Assembly: GCA_964398885.1 (NCBI GenBank)
Contig: CAYNOU010000069.1
Location: 1-12,612, forward strand
Reading direction: 5' to 3'
DNA length: 12,612 nucleotides
DNA from: JAGMCF01 sp964398885
GTDB lineage: Bacteria > Cloacimonadota > Cloacimonadia > JGIOTU-2
Below are positions 1 through 7,126 of this stretch, in pieces. The notes beneath the pieces were generated by a model that had not been told where the DNA came from, searched no databases, and worked only from the letters and a program-made list of their open reading frames with translations. The translations under genes and the position numbers were made by a program. The number at the start of each line of letters is the position of its first letter. Positions within the stretch are counted from its first letter, which is position 1.

Positions 1-187
1 TTAAAAAAAGTCAATGAAAATATAACCAAAAAAATAAAACTTATATGTAGGAGAATAGATGAATGAACTTTTAATATTCAAAGTGCATTCAATATAAGTA
101 TTGTGCCATTTCAATGGAAGCGATCTTAGTGTTATATTACTTACAAATAATGTTGATATTACATTAACCAAAAGAGGAAAAATAATA
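1..187. other. Leader region upstream of the DUF5916 gene, no convincing gene
   Basis: This AT-rich stretch precedes the first gene. I see no good sigma-70 promoter pair. A Shine-Dalgarno-like AGGAG at 49-53 lies five bases before an ATG at 59 that opens only a 12-codon frame (59-97, peptide MNELLIFKVHSI). This could be a tiny leader peptide, the remains of an upstream gene, or chance. The ribosome site that matters is GAGGA at 174-178, nine bases before the ATG at 188. Confidence 0.4.
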
Positions 188-2296
188 ATGAAACTAATTA
201 AATCTATTATTTTATTGTTCTTCTTTATAGTGATACTGGTAATACCCGCCAAGGCGTCGTATAGTCAGAAATTTATAGAAGCAAAATTTACTGAAAATCC
301 ACCCAAAATTGATGGTATTTTGAACGACTCGTGTTGGAAAGAGGCGCCAAAGGTAGAAGATTTTGTTCAAAGAGAACCAGACATAGGTCAAAAAGCTACG
401 GAAAGGACAATTGTATATTGCTTGTATGATAGAAGCACTCTTTATTTTGGTTTCAAAATGATGGATGCAAAACCAGAAAAGATAGTGGCTGAACAAATAA
501 GAAGGGATAGCGATCTTACTCTGGATGATTTTATAATGGTTATGTTAGATACATATAATGATGATCTTAGTGGTTATTATTTCGCTGTAAATCCTATTAA
601 CACTCAACTTGATGGTCAAATCCGGGAACAAGCTAATATTGGAAAAGAATGGGATGGAGATTGGAAAAGTAAAACCAGAACAACAGATGAGGGATGGGTA
701 GCGGAACTTGCCATCCCATTCAATATACTTAAATTCTCTAAAGAGAATAAGACATGGGGTATCAACTTTTATCGCCTTCAAAAGAGGAAAGAAGAATACA
801 GCTACTGGGCAAATACCGGGGTAAGCCCATATCGCGTATCATTTTTTGGCGATTTGAGAGGACTCAAAGAGATAAAACAGAAAATCCGCTTACATATTTT
901 ACCTTATTCCACCGTCAGATATGAAAAGCACTCCTCATCAGAAAAATATTCAAAAATCTCTAAAACAGGTGTTGATATTAACTATAAAATAACACCAGAT
1001 ATTTCAACTACTCTTACCTACGAACCCGATTTTTGTCAGGTAGAACCAGACGAAGTGCAGATTAACTTATCCAAAGAAACGGAATTATGCTTGCCTGAAA
1101 AACGCCCGTTCTTCCTTGAAGACTTTGGATTATTCGACACTGACATTCCTGTTTTCTATTCTAGAAGAATATCTGATATCGATTACGGAGTAAAGACGAG
1201 CGGTAAAATGAGCCACTTAGGTGTTGATGGAGGTGCATTCTATATACGATCTCCACAAAGCACCAATTACTGGGGACTAAGATTGAAAAAGTACGCATTT
1301 CGTCGTTCACACAGTATTGGCATTATAGGTGTCGGGAAGGAAGAAAGTAATAATAACTATGATCGAGCTTTCGGATTGGATATACATATACATTTAGGAA
1401 AGAGCTTTGGCATGAGAGGAAATATGGCTACAAATTTTGCTTCAGATCTTTCTAGGAGTAATAATGCCTACGAAACCTGGATTCAGTTTAAAACTTCTTA
1501 TCATAAGAGCTTAAAAATCATCTTTTCCGGTAGCTATCGGGACTATGAAAAATCCTTCAGGCCAGAGGTTGGCTATATCTCTCGCAATGATATCAAAGGT
1601 CCAAACGGAACCCTTGCTATATACTTTTTCCCCCCAAAATGGGGACTTTATAGAATAGATTTTATTGAATTCCTGCAGGGGTTGAAAGACCATGATGGGC
1701 ACAAAGTACTCTATGGACCAAGAGAAACCTTCCAAATTCTGTTCAAAAATGGATTGGGCTTCAGCTATTATGATAATCGTTTCGGACATCGCTATGGAGA
1801 TGATTACTACCCTAATGCCATAAAAGCTGTAGATTTATTGTATGCTCCGACTAAATTGAATTCTTTTGACATAGGTTATATGTGGGGTAAATATTATGGA
1901 TCAAATATGAAATATCCATATATTATGGTTTCATCTCAAGTGTTTAATGCACTGGTCCTTGGTCTCAGCATTGATTATCAATACATTGAATATCCAGGTA
2001 TTATCGAGAAGTATTGGATAAATACCTTGGAACTCGATTGCAAATTAACTTCTAAACTATCTTGTCGGGCTTTTATCCAATCATTCGAACAGAAACAACC
2101 TGGTGAGCGAACTGAGCAAACAAATAGAAAAATTAATCTAAATTTTCTTGTGAAATATGACATTTCAGCGGGCAGTCATCTTTATTTTGTATGGAACGAA
2201 GGACATGGATTTGTAGACAAATCATACTTGCAATTACCTCTCCAGAATCGCACAATCTTTTTAAAATTTGTCTATGATTTTGGTATAAAGGGTTAG
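188..2296 (+). CDS. Secreted CBM9-like/DUF5916 protein, predicted outer-membrane beta-barrel
   Basis: This 702-residue protein begins with a signal peptide (residues 1-23: charged MKLIK, hydrophobic core, AKA cleavage site). Residues about 36-225 look like the carbohydrate-binding family 9-type sandwich: PPKIDGILNDSCW at 38-50, then the DDFIMVMLDTY strand and the GWVAELAIPF strand. Residues about 230-330 carry the hallmark DUF5916 block, with EPDF at 279-282, PEKRPFFLE at 303-311 and FYSRRI at 323-328. The remainder, rich in alternating aromatic and polar strands and ending near YDFGIKG, resembles an outer-membrane barrel. Family members are common in Bacteroidota-like bacteria and have no settled biochemical role; ligand binding at the cell surface is an inference. 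I chose the ATG at 188 rather than an upstream in-frame ATG at 101 because it has a good ribosome site and places the signal peptide at the N-terminus. The next gene also encodes an exported protein, but a 210-base gap separates them. Confidence 0.88.
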   Translation: MKLIKSIILLFFFIVILVIPAKASYSQKFIEAKFTENPPKIDGILNDSCWKEAPKVEDFVQREPDIGQKATERTIVYCLYDRSTLYFGFKMMDAKPEKIVAEQIRRDSDLTLDDFIMVMLDTYNDDLSGYYFAVNPINTQLDGQIREQANIGKEWDGDWKSKTRTTDEGWVAELAIPFNILKFSKENKTWGINFYRLQKRKEEYSYWANTGVSPYRVSFFGDLRGLKEIKQKIRLHILPYSTVRYEKHSSSEKYSKISKTGVDINYKITPDISTTLTYEPDFCQVEPDEVQINLSKETELCLPEKRPFFLEDFGLFDTDIPVFYSRRISDIDYGVKTSGKMSHLGVDGGAFYIRSPQSTNYWGLRLKKYAFRRSHSIGIIGVGKEESNNNYDRAFGLDIHIHLGKSFGMRGNMATNFASDLSRSNNAYETWIQFKTSYHKSLKIIFSGSYRDYEKSFRPEVGYISRNDIKGPNGTLAIYFFPPKWGLYRIDFIEFLQGLKDHDGHKVLYGPRETFQILFKNGLGFSYYDNRFGHRYGDDYYPNAIKAVDLLYAPTKLNSFDIGYMWGKYYGSNMKYPYIMVSSQVFNALVLGLSIDYQYIEYPGIIEKYWINTLELDCKLTSKLSCRAFIQSFEQKQPGERTEQTNRKINLNFLVKYDISAGSHLYFVWNEGHGFVDKSYLQLPLQNRTIFLKFVYDFGIKG

Positions 2297-2506
2297 TAAT
2301 AAGATGCACAATTAATCATTTCACCAAATTTTGATCCTAACCTCTTATTCTTAGTAAAATAGAAAATTCATAAAGTGCTTCATAATCAATATATAGATGT
2401 TTTTCACTTCGCTCAAACTTGTTCTGAGGAACGAAGGAATGACCTATTAAAGGATACTTCATTATTTAGCAGATCTCTTAAAGATTAGTATAGAAAGGAG
2501 AAATCA
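2297..2506. other. Intergenic gap with a hairpin repeat and no gene
   Basis: These 210 bases hold no convincing reading frame and no classic terminator with a T-run. The left part is plain AT-rich DNA. The centre contains the imperfect hairpin at 2407-2436, described separately. The right end carries the strong ribosome site AAAGGAG (2494-2500) of the peptidase gene. Confidence 0.5.
2407..2436. repeat. Imperfect palindromic repeat (hairpin)
   Basis: Left arm CTTCG-CTCA-AAC pairs with right arm GTT-c-TGAG-gaa-CGAAG around a TT loop, giving about 12 base pairs with two bulges. Read on the minus strand, the flank gives GGTCATTC followed by CTTCG (from 2444 down). This resembles the GTCATTCTGAGCGAAG-like dispersed repeats found in intergenic regions of many bacteria, from memory rather than from a search. 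It is not followed by a T-run, so I do not call it a terminator. Confidence 0.45.
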
Positions 2507-5125
2507 GTGAAATATCGTAAGAATTATTTTATATTTATCCTTATATTTTTGCTGGTAATAACATTTGGTAATACCTTAGCAGAGGAAATTACCAAATGCA
2601 TACTGAATAACGGTATTACAGTTCTGGTAAAAGAAGAACACTTAGTTTCTCTTGTTTCCTTGGAAGTTCTGGTAAGGTGTGGCCCAGTGTATGAAACTGA
2701 TGATGTGGCAGGAATTTCCCATTTTATTGAACATATAATATATAGAAATATTGATAATACAAAAATCAAAGAACTTGGAGGAGAGATAGATGCTATCACA
2801 GAATATGGAAATACTCATTATGGAATTACATTACCAGCCATCTACTTTAGCACTGCTGTCGATATTATATACAAAGCCATTATTTCCCCATCTTTTGACG
2901 AAGAAAAACTGGAGTCGGAAAGAGATGTTGTTATCGAAGAACTCCGATTAACTAATGATAATCCATTTGAATTTTCTTCTCAACATCTTATGAAAACAGC
3001 CTTTAAAAAACATCCATATAGACGCCCCATTGGTGGATATGAAACAGTAGTGCGTTTCCTCAAAAAAAGAGATATTGAAAAATATTACAGAAAATACTAT
3101 ACCCCCAAAAGGATGATTATAACTGTAATTGGGAATATTGATAAAAATAAGGCTATTTCTAAAATTGAAAAGGTTTTTTCCGATTTTAAAAGAAATGATT
3201 TTCCAGAAAGCTCCCAGGAAAAAGAACCTGAACAACAACAATTTCGGTATAGCTTAATAAAAGGGGAAATTGATGAAACTTATATGCAAATGGGATTTCA
3301 TATTCCTCATAATACTCATAAAGATATATATCCACTAAAAATCCTGGCTTACTTAGTAGGGGGAGGGAAGAGTTCACGATTTTACCGAGAGTTAAAAGAA
3401 AACCTATTTCTAATTACTTCAATACATACTAAAATCTTTTCGGATAAAGATTCAGGATTATTCATTATCAATACTACGCTCAATTCTAAAAATATTGAAG
3501 ATGCACAAATTGCTATCTTACGAGAGATAGAAAAATTAAAACAATTTTCTATCACTAACAGAGAACTAGAAAAGGCTAGAAGAACTTTGAAGGCTAGTTA
3601 TCTATTCTGTCAGGAAAAAATTGAGAAATCTACAACTACTCTTGGATATTTCGAATATCTGGATGACTACACTCTGGCTGAGAAATATTATAGTAACCTT
3701 TACAACGTTTCAAAAGTTGACATAAAAGAAGTAGCAAAAAAATATCTAAATTTATCGAATTGTAGTCTTATAATATATGCACCTGAAATGGATGTAATTC
3801 CTCAAGAAAAATTTGAGCCAAATCAACTCAAAAACCTTCTCAAAGAAAAAGTAGATAATGAAATCAAGATCATAATCAATGAGAAAGTAAAAAGACCACA
3901 ATCTATAACTAAAAAGATGTTAAAAAATGGTATTACAATATTGGTTATGGAAAATCATATCCTCCCTATAATTTCCATTGCTGTTTACTTGAAAGGTGGC
4001 ATATTATATGAAAATGAGAAGAATAATGGTATCACAAATCTTCTCCAGAGAATTATGATAAGAGGAACAAGGAAAAGAACAGCAAAAGAGATTGCTGCTG
4101 AAATAGAGTCTTTGGGAACTCGGATACATCCTTTTACCGGTAAAGATACATTTGGTTATTTTATAGAAATGCTAAGTGAAGATTTCGACAGAGTAATAGA
4201 TCTTCTCACGGATATAATTAAAAACCCATCCTTTAACATTAATCAAATTAAGAGTGAGAAAAAATATATCCACACATATATCAGAATGAAAAGAAATAGA
4301 TTAAGAAATTACACAATAGCTACCCTTGATAGTCTTATTTACTATGGACATCCATACCGAATGTCTATTTTAGGTACACCAAAAAGTATTTCTGGTCTAA
4401 CCACCGCTGAGCTAGAACAATGGTATGGAATTTTCTACGTACCAAACAATATGGTTATAGCTATAGTTGGCGATGTCCAGACTGATGAAGTTTTCATGAA
4501 AGTGAAAAGAAATCTTGGAGATCTAAAATCTCGCTCGAATCCTTTCCTCAACACATCTCAAATGGAAGCATTAAAACCTCTAAGAAAAATAGAGGAGCAG
4601 AGAAAAAAAAATACCGAGACTTTAGCAATTGGTTTTCCTGGACCACCCATTACAAATAAAGATGACTACTATCCCATGGAAGTTCTGCAAACAAGTTTTA
4701 ATCTATCCAAAATATTGAGGGAAAAAAGAGGACTTTCCTATGAATATTTTTCTCTTCTTGATGCCAATACCCATAAGGGCAGTTTTAAAATATACGTCCG
4801 AGCAAGCCCTGGTAAGATAGAGGAGGTAAAAGCGATCCTACTAAGGGAATTACAAAACATAGAAAATAATGGTATCACGGAGGGCGAACTTGATATTACG
4901 AAAAGAGAACTTATTGGAGAGTACCAAATGAAGTTAGAAAGAAGATTAACACAGGCTAAGCTATATGCTTATAATGAGATAATAGGATTAGGATACCAAG
5001 AAATAGAACAATATCCAAAAATGATAAAAAAAGTGACCCAAAATGACATTAAAAGAGTACTAAAAAAATACTTTAACTTTGAAGACTATTTTTCAGTTAT
5101 TATTAAAGTTTCTCCATCAGAGTAA
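2507..5125 (+). CDS. Periplasmic tandem-domain M16 (insulinase/pitrilysin-type) zinc peptidase
   Basis: This 872-residue protein starts at GTG 2507, with AAAGGAG at 2494-2500. A signal peptide covers about residues 1-25 (hydrophobic core, then NTLA-EE) and has no lipobox cysteine, so the enzyme is probably periplasmic. The N-terminal M16 half has the inverted zinc motif HFIEH at 72-76. The distal zinc glutamate is in VVIEEL at 141-146 (Glu144 or Glu145). The second half starts at about residue 465 and repeats the fold (KNGITILV near 473 matches NNGITVLV near 34). At the position of HxxEH it has N-L-L-Q-R (511-515), so it cannot bind zinc there. The substrate-binding R...Y motif is present (LREKRGLSY, 737-745). 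This one-active, one-inactive clamshell layout is typical of long M16 enzymes, which cut short peptides or unfolded segments in an enclosed chamber. No specific substrate can be named: neither a PQQ cluster nor a TonB-type uptake gene is visible. Confidence 0.92.
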   Translation: MKYRKNYFIFILIFLLVITFGNTLAEEITKCILNNGITVLVKEEHLVSLVSLEVLVRCGPVYETDDVAGISHFIEHIIYRNIDNTKIKELGGEIDAITEYGNTHYGITLPAIYFSTAVDIIYKAIISPSFDEEKLESERDVVIEELRLTNDNPFEFSSQHLMKTAFKKHPYRRPIGGYETVVRFLKKRDIEKYYRKYYTPKRMIITVIGNIDKNKAISKIEKVFSDFKRNDFPESSQEKEPEQQQFRYSLIKGEIDETYMQMGFHIPHNTHKDIYPLKILAYLVGGGKSSRFYRELKENLFLITSIHTKIFSDKDSGLFIINTTLNSKNIEDAQIAILREIEKLKQFSITNRELEKARRTLKASYLFCQEKIEKSTTTLGYFEYLDDYTLAEKYYSNLYNVSKVDIKEVAKKYLNLSNCSLIIYAPEMDVIPQEKFEPNQLKNLLKEKVDNEIKIIINEKVKRPQSITKKMLKNGITILVMENHILPIISIAVYLKGGILYENEKNNGITNLLQRIMIRGTRKRTAKEIAAEIESLGTRIHPFTGKDTFGYFIEMLSEDFDRVIDLLTDIIKNPSFNINQIKSEKKYIHTYIRMKRNRLRNYTIATLDSLIYYGHPYRMSILGTPKSISGLTTAELEQWYGIFYVPNNMVIAIVGDVQTDEVFMKVKRNLGDLKSRSNPFLNTSQMEALKPLRKIEEQRKKNTETLAIGFPGPPITNKDDYYPMEVLQTSFNLSKILREKRGLSYEYFSLLDANTHKGSFKIYVRASPGKIEEVKAILLRELQNIENNGITEGELDITKRELIGEYQMKLERRLTQAKLYAYNEIIGLGYQEIEQYPKMIKKVTQNDIKRVLKKYFNFEDYFSVIIKVSPSE

Positions 5126-5262
5126 CATTTGAAAAATAACTGTATACATACAAGAATAAACCTTAGCCATAGCATCTTACAGTGTGGCATAAGTTTATTG
5201 GTTTCAAGCACTTCCCACTATTTCAGGACGCCACATTATTTTTAAGAAAAAGGAAAAATAAA
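5126..5262. other. Gap before the kinase gene, including a possible in-frame N-terminal extension
   Basis: The kinase frame stays open back to a GTG at 5182, which would add 27 residues beginning MWHKFIGFKHFPLF. No ribosome site precedes that GTG. A better one, AAGGA at 5250-5254, lies eight bases before the in-frame TTG at 5263. I see no promoter or terminator here. Confidence 0.4.
5250..5254 (+). promoter_or_regulatory. Ribosome binding site favouring the TTG start of the kinase
   Basis: AAGGA lies eight bases upstream of TTG 5263. The competing starts are GTG 5182 (no Shine-Dalgarno sequence) and ATG 5386 (only a weak CTGGA directly before it). Spacing and match make the TTG the best-supported start, but the kinase fold begins only at about base 5420, so all three starts leave it intact. 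Confidence 0.5.
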
Positions 5263-6969
5263 TTGTCTAACCAAAACCAAATTTTTATCAAACAGAAAGA
5301 TACCTACATAAAACTAAGTAAATCTATTGAATCAGCTAACAAGCAAAAGATAGAAAAAGTGCATAAACAGGTAGTATCTTCTGGAATGAAGATTTATAGT
5401 AAAGGGGATAAAATTCAAAATCGTTATGAGGTATTTTTTAGGAAACAGGGTAATTTAGGGATAGTGTATTTATGTTATGACCATAAGTTTAAAGATTCAG
5501 TAGCCATAAAGACCATTCTGCCTAAATATCTTAATGATCAGCAAGCCAAAGAGGATTTTAAAAAAGAAGCTTTAATCTGGGTTAATCTGGATAGCCATTA
5601 CAATATTGTTACTGCAAAATATGTTCAAGAAATTGACTGCATGCCAGCTATATTTATGGAACTAATAGTTGGGGATGAGAACTATGGAAGTGATTTAGCA
5701 GGATATATAGGAAGATACAGGTTTAGTACAGAGGAAGCCATAAAATTATCAATACAGTTTTGTAATGGGATGATCTATGCAGAAAAAAAGTTTAAAGAAA
5801 TTGGCAAGGTATTTGTGCATAGAGATATAAAACCTCAGAATATTATGATAACTAGAGATAGGGTGCTCAAAATAACTGATTTTGGCTTGGTAAAAATAAA
5901 GGTAGGGGATAAGAAATGGTGCGGCACCCCAGGATATATGTCACCTGAACAGTATGAAGGAAAAGAGGTAGATACAAGAGCAGATATTTATAGTTTTGGT
6001 TGTGTTTTGTATGAAATCTTTTGTAACGGTAAAAAACCTTATGAGTTAATAGAGGAGAAAGAATTGGAAAATGTACATTCTGAATTTCTTGGAAGATTTT
6101 TACAGCGAAAGCATCTTAAGGAGAAGATGATTGATCCTGCCCCCTTTCTCCCGGAAAGCAAAGTAAAAACCAAGATAAGGAATATCATCGTAAAGTGCTT
6201 GGAAAAGGAGAAGGAGAAAAGGTTCAAAGATTTTGTTGAATTAAGAGAGATATTAGAAAAATTGTATTATAGATTAACAGGTAAAAGGGTCCCTGGTAAT
6301 GAAGATAAAGAACTGGAAACTTATGAGTGGGTAGATAAGGGTGTCTCTTTATATAACTTAGGCAGTTATGAAGAAGCGGGAGAGAACTATAATAAGGCTT
6401 TGAAGGTTGTCCTTGAAAATGCAGATGCATGGAATAGCGAGGGGGTTGTTTTAAATAGGTTAGGGAGGTATGAAGACGCGATTGAGCGTTTTGACAAGGC
6501 TTTGAAAATTAATCCACAAAAAACAGATGCATGGAACAACAAGGGGATTGCTTTAAATAAGTTAGGTAGATATGGAGAAGCGATTGAATGTTTTGATAAA
6601 GCTTTGAAAATCGATCCTGAATATACGAGGGCATGGAACGCCAAGGGGGTTGCTTTATATAATTTAGGTATGCATGAAAAAGCGATTGAATGTTTTGATA
6701 AGGCTTTGAAAATTGATCCTGAATATACGAGGGTATGGAACGCCAAAGGGATTGCTTTATATAAACTAGGTAAGGATGAAAAAGCGATTGAGTGTTTTGA
6801 TAATGCTTTGGGAATCGACATCGAAGATACGATAGCTTGGTATAACAAAGGGGGGACTTTATATAATTTAGGCAATAAAATAGAAGGGATTAAATGTATT
6901 AAAAAAGCAGCTAATTTGGGATATCCTCTGGCAGTTACAGCATTAAAACAATTAGGAGGAGGGATATAG
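5263..6969 (+). CDS. Hanks-type Ser/Thr protein kinase fused to six TPR repeats
   Basis: From the TTG the protein is 568 residues. A Lys/Gln-rich leader of about 50 residues precedes a complete kinase domain. The glycine loop reads KQGNLGIVY and lacks the first of the three glycines. VAIK supplies the ATP lysine (codon 5509-5511). HRDIKPQN (5818-5841) is the catalytic loop, DFG follows at 5878-5886, and CGTPGYMSPEQ closes the activation segment. All catalytic residues are present, so it should be active. The RD-type loop suggests control by activation-loop phosphorylation. Six 34-residue TPR units follow (6319-6930), with consensus AWN-KG-AL-LG-YE-AIE-FDKALKI-P. No membrane segment is visible, so it is probably cytoplasmic, with the TPRs acting as a docking platform for substrates or regulators. 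The target is unknown. The neighbours are 137 and 157 bases away and do not identify a partner. Confidence 0.9.
   Translation: MSNQNQIFIKQKDTYIKLSKSIESANKQKIEKVHKQVVSSGMKIYSKGDKIQNRYEVFFRKQGNLGIVYLCYDHKFKDSVAIKTILPKYLNDQQAKEDFKKEALIWVNLDSHYNIVTAKYVQEIDCMPAIFMELIVGDENYGSDLAGYIGRYRFSTEEAIKLSIQFCNGMIYAEKKFKEIGKVFVHRDIKPQNIMITRDRVLKITDFGLVKIKVGDKKWCGTPGYMSPEQYEGKEVDTRADIYSFGCVLYEIFCNGKKPYELIEEKELENVHSEFLGRFLQRKHLKEKMIDPAPFLPESKVKTKIRNIIVKCLEKEKEKRFKDFVELREILEKLYYRLTGKRVPGNEDKELETYEWVDKGVSLYNLGSYEEAGENYNKALKVVLENADAWNSEGVVLNRLGRYEDAIERFDKALKINPQKTDAWNNKGIALNKLGRYGEAIECFDKALKIDPEYTRAWNAKGVALYNLGMHEKAIECFDKALKIDPEYTRVWNAKGIALYKLGKDEKAIECFDNALGIDIEDTIAWYNKGGTLYNLGNKIEGIKCIKKAANLGYPLAVTALKQLGGGI
6319..6930 (+). 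repeat. Six tandem 102-base units encoding TPRs
   Basis: Units start at 6319, 6421, 6523, 6625, 6727 and 6829, exactly 102 bases (34 codons) apart. The stretch 6571-6660 matches 6673-6762 with only a handful of differences (roughly nine in ten bases identical by eye), including shared silent positions. The outer units are much more diverged. This indicates recent duplication or gene conversion of the central units. Confidence 0.85.
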
Positions 6970-6983
6970 AGGAATTTCGCCTC

Positions 6984-7010
6984 TCCGCGAAGCGGATCCG
7001 CCCTGTGTAA
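6984..7010. repeat. Palindromic repeat fragment after the kinase gene
   Basis: TCCGC-GAA-GCGGA (6984-6996) is a 5-base-pair hairpin, overlapped by a perfect palindrome GCGGATCCGC (6992-7001). It is followed by CCCTGTGTAA (7001-7010). AAGC(G/A)GAT followed by CCCTGTGTAA recurs in looser form at 12264-12295 upstream of metG, so the two look like diverged copies of one dispersed element. It is GC-rich against the AT-rich background. No T-run follows it, so a terminator role is possible but not shown. Confidence 0.45.
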
Positions 7011-7113
7011 AACCAACAAAATGTAAAGCCTGTAAGAAAATGCAAATGAGATATGAATTTATTCAAAACCAGCAAACTCAGAATATATGAAAAAACATAC
7101 TCTTACTGGCAAA

Positions 7114-7119
7114 AAGGAG
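7114..7119 (+). promoter_or_regulatory. Ribosome binding site of the orphan gene
   Basis: AAGGAG lies seven bases upstream of ATG 7127, a near-ideal arrangement. It favours this ATG over a second in-frame ATG at 7133 and supports the unrecognised reading frame as a real, translated gene. Confidence 0.7.
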
Positions 7120-7126
7120 TTAAATT

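Noticed and set aside
1..252. 83-codon minus-strand frame rich in Ile and Phe
   Set aside because: It overlaps the signal-peptide region of the DUF5916 gene on the opposite strand, has a composition expected from the complement of AT-rich DNA, and shows no ribosome site or recognisable motif.
6387..7019. 210-codon minus-strand frame with repeated peptide units
   Set aside because: Its repeats are simply the antisense of the tandem TPR codons. The plus-strand frame has the conserved TPR consensus fused to a kinase.
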